The notes beneath the pieces were generated by a model, which saw only the letters and a list, made by a program, of their open reading frames with translations, ran no database searches and was not told the DNA's origin. Below are positions 1-5,497 of a DNA stretch of 5,497 nt, one piece after another; the stretch's first letter is position 1, and every line of letters begins with the position of its first letter. The DNA is from Gammaproteobacteria bacterium (GTDB taxonomy: Bacteria > Pseudomonadota > Gammaproteobacteria > Ga0077536). The position numbers and the translations under genes were made by a program. Where the stretch lies: assembly GCA_024234975.1 (NCBI GenBank), contig JACKNH010000052.1:1-5497 (forward strand). The letters are read 5' to 3'.

Positions 1-1158
1 CGGCACCAGCCATATCGTCCGCCAATCGTGACCGCCATCGGGTGTCGCATTCATCCGGTATACGAAGTTCGCGAAGTTCGAGCCCAATACCACCCCGACG
101 CCCATGTTGATCGTTACCAGAAATGATTGCGCGCGCGCCCGCAATGCCGGCTCAAAGTTCTCATCCACGTAGATCTGCCCGGCGACGAAAAAGAAGTCGT
201 AGCACACGCCGTGCAACATCACGGCACTCACCAACATGGCGAAATCCGCACCACTTTGATCAAATCCATAACCGAACAGGATGTACCGCACCGACCACGC
301 CAACATGCCGATCACCAGCACGCCTTTTACACCGAACCGACGCAGAAACATCGGCAATGACAGCAGCAGGACGAATTCGGAAACCTGGCCCAATGTCTGG
401 ATCGCGGCGGGTTCCACCCGGTGACCGAAAATGTCGGCATGCAGATTCACTGCCGAGAGAAACGCATTTGAATACGTGTTGTAGAACGCCAACGGGATCA
501 GGACTATCAGTACGCCGATGATGAAGATGGCGAAATTCCGCTCGCGCATTTTCCCCATCATGTCGAACCCGAGCACGCTGCGCCAATCAGCATGGCTGCC
601 TTTGCCGGCCGGCGGCGTGTCGGGCAGAGAGAAGGCGTAAAGCCCGAGTACGACGCCGGCGGCGCCGGCGATCTGCATGGGCAGGTGCGTTGCCGCCGCC
701 CCTGGCATCGCGCCGATCAACAACCCGGCGACGATCCAGCCGGCGGTACCGCACACGCGAATCGGCGGAAACTCCGCCGAACGGTCGGTAATACAACTCA
801 ATGCCACCGAATTCGCCAATGGGATGGTGGGTACGAAGAACAGGAAGTGCAGCAGTATAAGCGCGAGAAACAGATCGGGGGATGTCGTGATGCGGGCGGC
901 AATGAACAGGATGACGCCGGAAGCAATGGCCAGCACGCCCAGCAGTTTCTGTGCGGACAGGTAGCGGTCGGCTACGGCGCCGAATACCAGTGTGGAGATG
1001 ATGGCCGCGATGCCTTGCGTACCGTAGGCGGTGCCGATGATGGCGTCGAATTCGAGCCCCTCATGCATGTAGGTGCCCAGGGTCACGAACCAGGCACCGA
1101 ACATGAAGTACTGCACGAACATCATCAGCGACAGCCGGATGCGGATTTGCAGTGACAT
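1..1158 (-). CDS. MFS transporter, nucleoside:H+ symporter (NupG/YegT-like) family, 3' end cut by window
   Basis: Inner-membrane secondary transporter. The frame is open for 386 codons from the ATG at 1158 to the window edge, with no stop. Typical members have about 400-430 residues, so only the last helix and tail should be missing. Hydrophobic stretches alternate with short basic loops, as in a 12-helix MFS carrier. Family-like motifs are visible: MMFVQYFMFGAW in helix 1 (residues 12-23), GTAGWIVAG (137-145), GQVSEF (257-262), RYILFGYG (291-298) and the stretch LHGVCYDFFFVAGQIYVD (315-332), which closely resembles the conserved segment of this symporter family. The ATG follows the tandem NTF2 gene by 19 bases, with GGGGGAA five bases before it. 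Characterised relatives carry nucleosides (NupG, XapB), but relatives beside glycosidases may carry sugars or glycosides, so the substrate is open. Family assignment is firm. Confidence 0.9.
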   Translation of the reverse strand, partial: MSLQIRIRLSLMMFVQYFMFGAWFVTLGTYMHEGLEFDAIIGTAYGTQGIAAIISTLVFGAVADRYLSAQKLLGVLAIASGVILFIAARITTSPDLFLALILLHFLFFVPTIPLANSVALSCITDRSAEFPPIRVCGTAGWIVAGLLIGAMPGAAATHLPMQIAGAAGVVLGLYAFSLPDTPPAGKGSHADWRSVLGFDMMGKMRERNFAIFIIGVLIVLIPLAFYNTYSNAFLSAVNLHADIFGHRVEPAAIQTLGQVSEFVLLLSLPMFLRRFGVKGVLVIGMLAWSVRYILFGYGFDQSGADFAMLVSAVMLHGVCYDFFFVAGQIYVDENFEPALRARAQSFLVTINMGVGVVLGSNFANFVYRMNATPDGGHDWRTIWLVP

Positions 1159-1177
1159 GGGAATTCCCCCGCTACCG

Positions 1178-2008
1178 CTACCAGGCCTCGTCGTAAACGC
1201 GTGCTTCCTTGATCAATCCGTCCGCGCCGACCTCGTACGCTGCAACGCCGGCGTGCACGCGGTTGGTTGGATGATTCGGGTCGATGATGTTGAATTCCAT
1301 CACCGTGGTAACGCCATCGGAAAAAATATTCAGCTTCTCGATATTGGCGCCGTGCTGACCGCCGCCGGCATTGCCGGCATCCCGATCGATGATGCCGAAC
1401 ATCTGTATCAGCACCGCGCGGATGGATTCCCTGCCTTCGTAGATGCCCATGCCCAACCCTTCGCCCAGATCGGTGGATTCGCCATGCCCATCGAAACGAC
1501 CATCGGGTGAGAAGGTATCGGCCTGGGCATTGGCGTCGCCATCGGACAAGGCGCGCTGGTAGCGGCCGACGATCGGCAGGAAAGCCTCGATGTGCTGGGG
1601 TACATCCAGGATACGGTTGCGCACGTGTTGCTCGCCATCCACCCGCGCCCGGCGATAATACAGACGCGTCTTTACCATCTTTTCGCCATTGAACTCGATG
1701 ACGGCGACGACGTTCAGCAGCTTTTCCTTACCCTGTTTATCCAGTATCAATTCAAACTCGGCGCCGCAGAATCTTCCATCCGCGCCGATCGTTGAGTGTT
1801 CGAGCCTGACCGACCGGATTGTGGCAAGCTTTGCCGGCCCCCAGTTGCGCACCAGCGCTTCAAAACCGCCATCGATATGCCGGCCGGCAAACGGATCGTC
1901 GATATCGGCCGGGCCGCTGAACAGCGAACGGACGCTGTCCGGGGAACCGGTGACCAGGCCGTCGATCAGACGTTGGGCCATTTGTGTCTTCGAATCAGAT
2001 GTGCTCAT
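1178..2008 (-). CDS. Cytoplasmic protein with two tandem NTF2/SnoaL-like domains
   Basis: The protein has 276 residues and no signal peptide or membrane segment. It reads as two NTF2-fold units in one chain. Unit 1 spans about residues 8-120: helical start, then DIDDPFAGRHIDG, then strands ending in TRLYYRRARVDG. Unit 2 spans about 139-276: IEAFLPIVGRYQRALSDGDA, then FSPDGRFDGHGES, YEGRESIRAVL, and strands ending in EARVYDEAW. A single SnoaL-like domain is usually 120-150 residues, so the length fits two. The fold forms a cone-shaped pocket used by polyketide cyclases, dehydratases, isomerases and simple binding proteins. No catalytic set can be assigned here, so function is unknown. GAGGGG lies nine bases before the ATG. 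Its place between the GH1 gene and the transporter suggests a role on the same substrate or its aglycone, which is inference. Confidence 0.82.
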   Translation of the reverse strand: MSTSDSKTQMAQRLIDGLVTGSPDSVRSLFSGPADIDDPFAGRHIDGGFEALVRNWGPAKLATIRSVRLEHSTIGADGRFCGAEFELILDKQGKEKLLNVVAVIEFNGEKMVKTRLYYRRARVDGEQHVRNRILDVPQHIEAFLPIVGRYQRALSDGDANAQADTFSPDGRFDGHGESTDLGEGLGMGIYEGRESIRAVLIQMFGIIDRDAGNAGGGQHGANIEKLNIFSDGVTTVMEFNIIDPNHPTNRVHAGVAAYEVGADGLIKEARVYDEAW

Positions 2009-2035
2009 TGTTCAGTTCCCCTCTTTGAATTTATT

Positions 2036-2054
2036 GAGCGCCCGCGCAGGGCTC
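2036..2054 (-). repeat. Small hairpin between the GH1 and tandem NTF2 genes
   Basis: In the 63-base gap, GAG-CCC pairs with GGG-CTC (bases 2052-2054/2049-2051 with 2041-2043/2036-2038), with a two-base bulge (2039-2040) and a five-base loop. There is no T run after it on the minus strand (AATAAATTC follows), so it is unlikely to be a strong terminator. It could stabilise or attenuate the transcript between the genes, or be chance in GC-rich DNA. Confidence 0.25.
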
Positions 2055-2071
2055 GAAAATGTGTGAATCTT

Positions 2072-3469
2072 CTATGGCAGCGCATTGTTCGCGATGACAT
2101 CGTGATACCAGTCGAAACTCTGCTTGGGCGTGCGCTTGCCTGACGGGTAATCGATATAGACAAGGCCGAACCGCTTGGAGTAACCGAATCCCCACTCGAA
2201 GTTATCCATGAAACTCCAGGCCCAATAGCCGCGCAGTTTCACACCCTTGCCTGACGCCATCAATGCCGCCCTGAGATGGCCATCGAGATAGGCGACGCGC
2301 TCCGGATCCGATACCTTGCCTGCGGGATCGGGATAATCGGCGCATGAGGCGCCGTTCTCGCTGATATAGAGCGCGAGGCCGGGCGCATCGGCCGCCAGAC
2401 GCAACAACAGGTCGGTCAGCCCGGCCGGTTCGATCATCCAGCCCATGTCGGTCTTGGCGCAGCCCGGCGGTTCAACATCGGTGAATGGCAGCCCAAGCGA
2501 AAACGGCGCGGCGAATCCTCCGGTCCATCCCTGCGCACGCGCCTCCCTGCTGTTGGCCGGATCACAGACATAGCGCGGGTGGTAGGTGTTGATCGAGAGG
2601 AAATCCAGCGGTGCGGCGATGCGCGCCAGATCACCGTCCTGGACAAGCACCCCGTCCTGCCAGCGCTCGTGTAATTGGCCCATGTCAGCTGGATAGGCGC
2701 CATGCACCAGGGGATTCAGAAACGACGCATTGAGTTGCATATCTGCCAGCGCCGCTGCGTGTACATCCTCGGCGTGGTCCGACCATGGATAGATATGGCT
2801 CATGTTCAAAGCAATGCCGACTTGCGCCGCCGGGTCTGCGCTGCGGATCGCTGCCATGCCCGCAGCGTGGGCAAGTAACAGGTGGTGGTGCGCGGCCGCG
2901 GCTTGCGCAGGATCTGAAATGCCCGGTGCGTGCAGCCCCAGCGCGTAGCCCAGATAGGCGATGACCCAGGGTTCATTGATCGTCGTCCACATCGGAACGC
3001 GACCGGCGAAGTGTCGGGCGAGCTTCGCGGCATAATCAGCGAAAGCGTCAACGATGGCGCGATTTGCCCAGCCACCGATATCCTGCAGCGGCTGCGGCAG
3101 ATCCCAGTGGTACAGCGTTGGGACAGGTTTGATGCCGCGCTGAATCAGTCCGTCGACGACGCGATCATAAAAGGCGAGGCCTTCTTCATTCGCCACGCCC
3201 GTGCCTTGCGGTTGAACACGCGGCCATGCGATCGAAAAGCGGTAGACATCGACACCCAGCCGGGCCAGCAGGTCGAGATCCTCGTCCAGCCGGTGGAAGT
3301 GATCGCAGGCGATATCGCCGGTATCGCCGTGGAAGACCTTGCCCGGCGTATGACTGAAGGTGTCCCAGATCGAACTGCCGCGCCCGCCAACGTTTACCGC
3401 ACCTTCGATTTGATACGACGAAGTGGATACGCCCCAGGAGAAGCCTTCCGGGAACTTCGTGCCAGTCAT
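2072..3469 (-). CDS. GH1 family beta-glucosidase / beta-glycosidase
   Basis: Retaining glycoside hydrolase that releases a terminal beta-linked glucose or related sugar; likely EC 3.2.1.21, with exact specificity unknown. The 465 residues match the usual 440-480 for GH1 and span the whole barrel. Visible hallmarks, numbered from the chosen start: FPEGFSWGVSTSSYQIEGA at the N-terminus with sugar-binding Gln20; SIAWPRV; YHWDLP with His121; TINEPW with acid/base Glu166 after Asn165; YISENGA with nucleophile Glu371; and WAWSFMDNFEW with sugar-contacting Glu425 and Trp426. All key residues are present, so the enzyme should be active. There is no signal peptide, so it should act in the cytoplasm on imported substrate. 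An ATG at 3514 would add 15 residues and overlap the upstream gene. The ATG at 3469 is preferred because AAGGA lies eight bases before it and the GH1 fold begins right after it. Confidence 0.95.
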   Translation of the reverse strand: MTGTKFPEGFSWGVSTSSYQIEGAVNVGGRGSSIWDTFSHTPGKVFHGDTGDIACDHFHRLDEDLDLLARLGVDVYRFSIAWPRVQPQGTGVANEEGLAFYDRVVDGLIQRGIKPVPTLYHWDLPQPLQDIGGWANRAIVDAFADYAAKLARHFAGRVPMWTTINEPWVIAYLGYALGLHAPGISDPAQAAAAHHHLLLAHAAGMAAIRSADPAAQVGIALNMSHIYPWSDHAEDVHAAALADMQLNASFLNPLVHGAYPADMGQLHERWQDGVLVQDGDLARIAAPLDFLSINTYHPRYVCDPANSREARAQGWTGGFAAPFSLGLPFTDVEPPGCAKTDMGWMIEPAGLTDLLLRLAADAPGLALYISENGASCADYPDPAGKVSDPERVAYLDGHLRAALMASGKGVKLRGYWAWSFMDNFEWGFGYSKRFGLVYIDYPSGKRTPKQSFDWYHDVIANNALP

Positions 3470-3477
3470 GATGATGT

Positions 3478-3482
3478 TCCTT
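3478..3482 (-). promoter_or_regulatory. Ribosome binding site deciding the GH1 start
   Basis: AAGGA on the minus strand, eight bases before the ATG at 3469. It lies in the 28-base gap after the SnoaL-like gene and supports this start over the in-frame ATG at 3514, which lies inside the upstream gene. Confidence 0.6.
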
Positions 3483-3497
3483 GTTTGCCTGTGCGCA

Positions 3498-4067
3498 TCA
3501 ATCCAGCGGCGCAATGCCGTATTGGGCCGGATGCGTCACGGGATTGATGTAGGGTTGCGTACCGCGGCCCGCGGCCTGTTCATTGAAGGTACGGCGCGAT
3601 GCGTAAAACCACTCACCGTTGATCCGGACCAGCTCGTCAACGTAGTGGCCGTAGGAGTTGACCACTGGCGGCGTGCCACGCACTGCCATCCAGTAAGCCT
3701 GGGACACGGCGCGGCCGCCGTCAGTGGAGATGTCGATCACCATCGAAGTGACGAAATGCTGATTATGGGCGTTGCCCTGGCCGGTCTCGCCGGGCTTCAG
3801 CTGCGCCATTTCGCGCTCGCGGATGCTGTTCACCATGGCGGCAATGGCCTCGCGTCCCACGGCCTGACCACCGCCGTAATTCAGTACGCCATCCGGCGCG
3901 AACGTCGCTGCGTAGGCTTCACCATCGCGCCAGTCCAGCGCAAAGATGTAGTGATAAGCCAGGCTCTCGATATCGGCCCGCTCCTGCGCGGTCGGGTTGC
4001 GGGCGTCCGCCGGCAACACGCAGAACAACAAGGTGAAGGCAACTGCAGCGTTGATCAGGATTCTCAT
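3498..4067 (-). CDS. Secreted SnoaL-like (NTF2-fold) protein
   Basis: The protein has 189 residues. Residues 1-22 look like a Sec signal peptide: MRI start, hydrophobic core NAAVAFTLLFCVLPA, and a likely cut after ADA. Cys16 is preceded by Phe, so this is not a normal lipobox, and a periplasmic or secreted protein is expected. The mature part is one SnoaL-like domain. It opens with a helix holding YHYIFALDWRDGEAYAATFA, followed by PDGVLNYGG and GREAIAAMV, then strands HFVTSMVIDIS and AVSQAYWMAV, and closes with DELVRINGEWFYASRRTF. The pattern resembles the SnoaL_4-type branch of the NTF2-like superfamily, which includes dehydratases and ring-hydroxylating dioxygenase small subunits. No function can be fixed. 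GGAGAG lies six bases before the ATG. It appears to be the first well-supported gene of the operon. Confidence 0.87.
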   Translation of the reverse strand: MRILINAAVAFTLLFCVLPADARNPTAQERADIESLAYHYIFALDWRDGEAYAATFAPDGVLNYGGGQAVGREAIAAMVNSIREREMAQLKPGETGQGNAHNQHFVTSMVIDISTDGGRAVSQAYWMAVRGTPPVVNSYGHYVDELVRINGEWFYASRRTFNEQAAGRGTQPYINPVTHPAQYGIAPLD

Positions 4068-4257
4068 CGGTGGCTCTCCGGAAATTGGCGGGTTCGTTGA
4101 ATCGGTATCGAAGCACGCTGCTATCGGCTGCGATCAGTTCGTGGCTCAACGCCTGCGAGCCCATGGGTACCGGATACTGCGGAATGAAATGGTTCAGGTC
4201 CGCGGGAATCATCCAGTCAGTGAACACCTGGCGCGCGCACTGTTCGACGCATTTCAT
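3919..4257 (-). CDS. Doubtful 112-codon frame upstream of the SnoaL-like gene
   Basis: I do not recognise this protein. The first 60 codons (4257 to 4078) look coding: by hand count 44 of 60 end in G or C, and the residues are balanced and soluble (for example FTDWMIPADLNHFIPQYPV). After that the frame runs about 150 bases into the SnoaL-like gene, where it reads as an Arg- and Gly-rich shadow. The start overlaps the stop of a 32-codon frame as ATGA, with GGGGGGA just upstream. It could be a small real gene, the remnant of a gene broken by a frameshift, or a chance open frame in the leader. The long overlap argues against a fully normal gene. Confidence 0.25.
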   Translation of the reverse strand: MKCVEQCARQVFTDWMIPADLNHFIPQYPVPMGSQALSHELIAADSSVLRYRFNEPANFRRATDENPDQRCSCLHLVVLRVAGGRPQPDRAGAGRYREPGLSLHLCAGLARW

Positions 4258-4352
4258 TGATCCCCCCGGAATCTCCGCGTCGCGTCCCTGCGGTGTTCGC
4301 TATCGTCGGGGGAGTCTATGCGGGGGGTATAGCGGTTGTAAACGAAGCGCAT
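4254..4352 (-). CDS. Candidate 32-codon leader ORF
   Basis: The short frame starts MRFVYNRYTPRID and ends in an Arg-rich tail. GGAG lies 10 bases before its ATG, and its TGA overlaps the next ATG as ATGA, an arrangement common in translationally coupled genes. It has no known homologue that I can recall. It may be a leader peptide, a small protein or chance. Its start region folds into the hairpin at 4345-4376. Confidence 0.2.
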   Translation of the reverse strand: MRFVYNRYTPRIDSPDDSEHRRDATRRFRGDQ

Positions 4353-4376
4353 TGTCGCAAATCTCCTGCGACGCTT
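4345..4376 (-). promoter_or_regulatory. Hairpin enclosing the start site of the 32-codon leader ORF
   Basis: On the minus strand GTCGCA (4372-4367) pairs perfectly with TGCGAC (4359-4354) around the seven-base loop GGAGATT. An outer AAGC (4376-4373) pairs with GCTT (4348-4345), leaving AATGC as a bulge. The Shine-Dalgarno-like GGAG sits in the loop and the ATG in the bulge. It could act as an RNA control element, or the palindrome could be a DNA operator. The pairing is seen directly, while the role is inferred. Confidence 0.35.
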
Positions 4377-4508
4377 TTCACGGGCCTTCCGCAGACTCCA
4401 CAGCCTGCCCAGCCTCGCTTTTTGCAGCGCACCACCCTGCAGAAAGACGATGTGGAACGTCCTGCCCGCTGGCACGCGGCTGGGTCTTCAGCCAATGGCT
4501 TATACCGA

Positions 4509-4530
4509 GCATCCCCTGTTTGCGGGATGC
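4509..4530. repeat. Perfect 7-bp inverted repeat
   Basis: GCATCCC (4509-4515) and GGGATGC (4524-4530) are exact reverse complements around the eight-base spacer CTGTTTGC. No T run follows on either strand, so it is not a typical terminator. It lies about 160 bases upstream of the PEP-CTERM start and about 160 bases upstream of the leader ORF on the other strand. It may be a binding site for a dimeric regulator or an RNA stem. Confidence 0.45.
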
Positions 4531-4690
4531 GACGTACTTCCTTCATTTGCGAAACTGACTGGCCAACAGGCTGAGACATTTCGATGCCTGCGCAGAGATA
4601 CGAGGTGTGCGGACGGTGACTTGCCCGACTCCCAGCCGCCTCGTGGTCACGAACTTCAAAAACCAAAACAACAATCACGGACGGTATTCC

Positions 4691-5377
4691 ATGCGAGCGA
4701 ATGTTCTTACCCGAGTCATCCCGTTGGTACTACTGGCGGCCACCGCCACCCATGCGTCCGCAGCGCTGGTGGGCATCAAAGGCGTCGGTACTGTAATTGC
4801 GGTTCAGGACGATCCGTCAGTCACCGCTCTGAATCCCGGCATCACACCCGGAATGGATTTGACCGTCACCTACTTCTTTGACGATAGCGTTGGCAATTCG
4901 AGTCTTGACCCCAGTCGTTTCGTCGCTGATAGCGCTATTGCATCGGTGACCATCGTTACCGGCGGCAACACGTACACGTTCGACATGGCTCCGCCGCTGT
5001 CAACCAACCTTATCTACACGGTCAATGATGAGTTTTCACCTGCTGGGGCAAACGATGGCGGGGGATACTACGTCAGCCGCAGCGATGGATTTCAGGTTTC
5101 GTATGCCAGAATATTTCTCTCCGGCGCGTCATCCGTCTTGAGTTCGCCAGTGTTTCCGACGCCTGACGTGATGAATGCCTTCCAAAATCGTAACTTCGAA
5201 TTCAACGTGGACCTCCAACTCGGGCCAGCCGGAATCTTTACCGACCGGGTGTCCGCCAGTATCACCGAATTCACCTATGTCGCACCAGTACCGCTACCTG
5301 CAGCGCTACCGCTGCTTGCCAGTGCATTTTGCACGGCCGCTGCCTGGGTACGCTTCGGGCGTCGGCGCGAGGGCTGA
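4691..5377 (+). CDS. Secreted protein with VPLPA-type PEP-CTERM sorting signal
   Basis: The protein has 228 residues. Residues 1-24 form a Sec signal peptide with a basic N-terminus (MRANVLTR), a hydrophobic core and a likely cut after HASA. The middle (about 25-199) is Ser-, Thr-, Gly- and Asp-rich and strand-forming, with TVTYFFDDSV early on, similar to many PEP-CTERM surface proteins; no enzyme motif is visible. The last 29 residues hold the sorting tail: VPLPAALPLLASAF, a hydrophobic helix, then the basic cluster RFGRRREG. In this system an exosortase in the inner membrane is thought to cut near the motif, releasing or anchoring the protein during export to the outer surface or matrix. 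The ATG at 4691 is chosen because the signal peptide starts there; the frame is open further upstream to an ATG at 4607, but that would bury the signal. The upstream Shine-Dalgarno sequence is weak (GGACGG). No exosortase gene is in the window. Confidence 0.86.
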   Translation: MRANVLTRVIPLVLLAATATHASAALVGIKGVGTVIAVQDDPSVTALNPGITPGMDLTVTYFFDDSVGNSSLDPSRFVADSAIASVTIVTGGNTYTFDMAPPLSTNLIYTVNDEFSPAGANDGGGYYVSRSDGFQVSYARIFLSGASSVLSSPVFPTPDVMNAFQNRNFEFNVDLQLGPAGIFTDRVSASITEFTYVAPVPLPAALPLLASAFCTAAAWVRFGRRREG

Positions 5378-5434
5378 GCCTGGGCTGATCAAGCTATGGG
5401 GTGTCGTGCACAAGGACGCGCCGATGCCCCTCTT

Positions 5435-5477
5435 AGTTGGTTCTTCACCCAACTCCGGGAAAGTCAGAACGGGCTTT
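5435..5477 (+). terminator. Weak hairpins after the PEP-CTERM gene, possible terminator
   Basis: AGTTGG (5435-5440) pairs with CCAACT (5449-5454) around an eight-base loop. A second stem, AAAGTC (5460-5465) with GGCTTT (5472-5477), includes one G-T wobble. Neither is followed by a real T run, so intrinsic termination is only possible. The rest of 5378-5497 shows no recognisable gene. Confidence 0.2.
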
Positions 5478-5497
5478 GTCTTACTGCGCCGTCTTTC

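Larger units (their letters stand above)
1..4067 (-). other. Putative four-gene glycoside-utilisation operon
   Basis: Four genes on one strand follow each other in the order secreted SnoaL-like protein, GH1 beta-glycosidase, tandem NTF2-like protein, MFS transporter. The gaps are 28, 63 and 19 bases and contain no clear terminator, and each start has a purine-rich Shine-Dalgarno-like sequence 5 to 9 bases upstream. This spacing is typical of co-transcribed genes. The content (importer plus glycosidase) fits uptake and cleavage of a beta-glycoside. The operon continues past the left edge, because the transporter gene is cut there. No LacI-, AraC- or GntR-type regulator gene lies inside the window. 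Co-transcription and shared function are inferred from layout. Confidence 0.72.
4258..4690. other. Intergenic region between the divergent transcription units
   Basis: This 433-base stretch separates the leftward operon (and its doubtful leader frames) from the rightward PEP-CTERM gene, so promoters for both should lie here. I see no convincing -35/-10 pair on either strand. It holds the hairpin at 4345-4376, the inverted repeat at 4509-4530 and an A-rich run (about 4656-4678) just before the PEP-CTERM gene. Several frames are open through it, but their translations are Cys-, Trp- and Arg-rich and look like chance. The half-palindromic TTGTAAACG near 4336-4344 resembles half of a LacI-family operator but lacks its other half. 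Confidence 0.6.

Noticed and set aside
63..80. Tandem 9-bp repeat CGAAGTTCG
   Set aside because: It lies in frame within the MFS gene and encodes the NFANF region. Two copies only, so no repeat element is implied.
651..672. GC-rich palindromic run (GCCGG repeats)
   Set aside because: It encodes an Ala/Gly-rich transmembrane helix of the MFS protein, so codon bias explains it.
592..1155. Long plus-strand open frame opposite the MFS gene
   Set aside because: Its translation is Gly-, Gln- and Arg-rich with no family motif, and the opposite strand encodes an unmistakable carrier. It is a shadow of GC-rich coding sequence.
3470..3514. Upstream ATG extending the GH1 protein by 15 residues
   Set aside because: It overlaps the end of the SnoaL-like gene, while the ATG at 3469 has a well-placed AAGGA and matches the usual GH1 start.
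2930..3547. Plus-strand open frame of 205 codons opposite the GH1 gene
   Set aside because: It lies over conserved GH1 motifs on the other strand and has no recognisable domain.
4470..4485. Sigma-54-like site (TGGCACG then TGGGT) upstream of the PEP-CTERM gene
   Set aside because: The -24 part is a perfect match, but the -12 part lacks the key GC (TTGC expected), and it lies about 205 bases from the start codon. Worth testing, not worth calling.
4499..4504. TATAAG on the minus strand as a -10 box for the operon
   Set aside because: No reasonable -35 hexamer lies 16-18 bases upstream, and the inverted repeat overlaps that position.
5306..5497. Minus-strand frame open from the right edge for 64 codons
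   Set aside because: It overlaps the C-terminal coding part of the PEP-CTERM gene, has no recognisable domain and has no visible start. More sequence to the right would be needed to judge it.
1..5497. CRISPR arrays, tRNA or rRNA genes, insertion sequences
   Set aside because: I found no regularly spaced repeats, cloverleaf, rRNA core sequences, transposase motif or terminal inverted repeats.

Overview
The window looks like part of a GC-rich proteobacterial chromosome. Two things suggest this: a Sec-exported protein with a VPLPA-type PEP-CTERM sorting tail, which implies a Gram-negative cell with an exosortase, and a GH1 / NTF2-like / nucleoside-symporter-type MFS gene set with consistently GC-rich third codon positions. 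A gamma- or alphaproteobacterium is my best guess. The sequence alone does not settle the genus, and I see no rRNA, tRNA, phage or insertion-sequence marker.

Layout. Bases 1-4067 hold four genes read leftward (minus strand) with short gaps. In transcription order they are: a secreted SnoaL-like protein (3498-4067), a GH1 beta-glycosidase (2072-3469), a cytoplasmic protein made of two fused NTF2/SnoaL-like domains (1178-2008), and an MFS transporter of the nucleoside:H+ symporter type (1-1158, cut by the left edge). The gaps are 28, 63 and 19 bases, and each gene has its own Shine-Dalgarno-like sequence, so I read them as one operon. Upstream, on the same strand, lie two doubtful small frames (4254-4352 and 3919-4257) that overlap as ATGA. 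The first has its ribosome binding site inside a hairpin loop. From 4258 to 4690 there is an intergenic region between divergent units, with inverted repeats but no promoter I can defend. On the plus strand, 4691-5377 encodes the VPLPA/PEP-CTERM protein, followed by a short unassigned tail.

How the genes may work together (inference). The transporter would bring in a glycoside or its sugar, and the GH1 enzyme, which has no signal peptide, would cut the beta-glycosidic bond in the cytoplasm. The two NTF2-fold proteins, one exported and one cytoplasmic, could bind or transform the glycoside or its aglycone. The substrate cannot be read from the sequence. The PEP-CTERM gene is divergent and probably unrelated to this operon.
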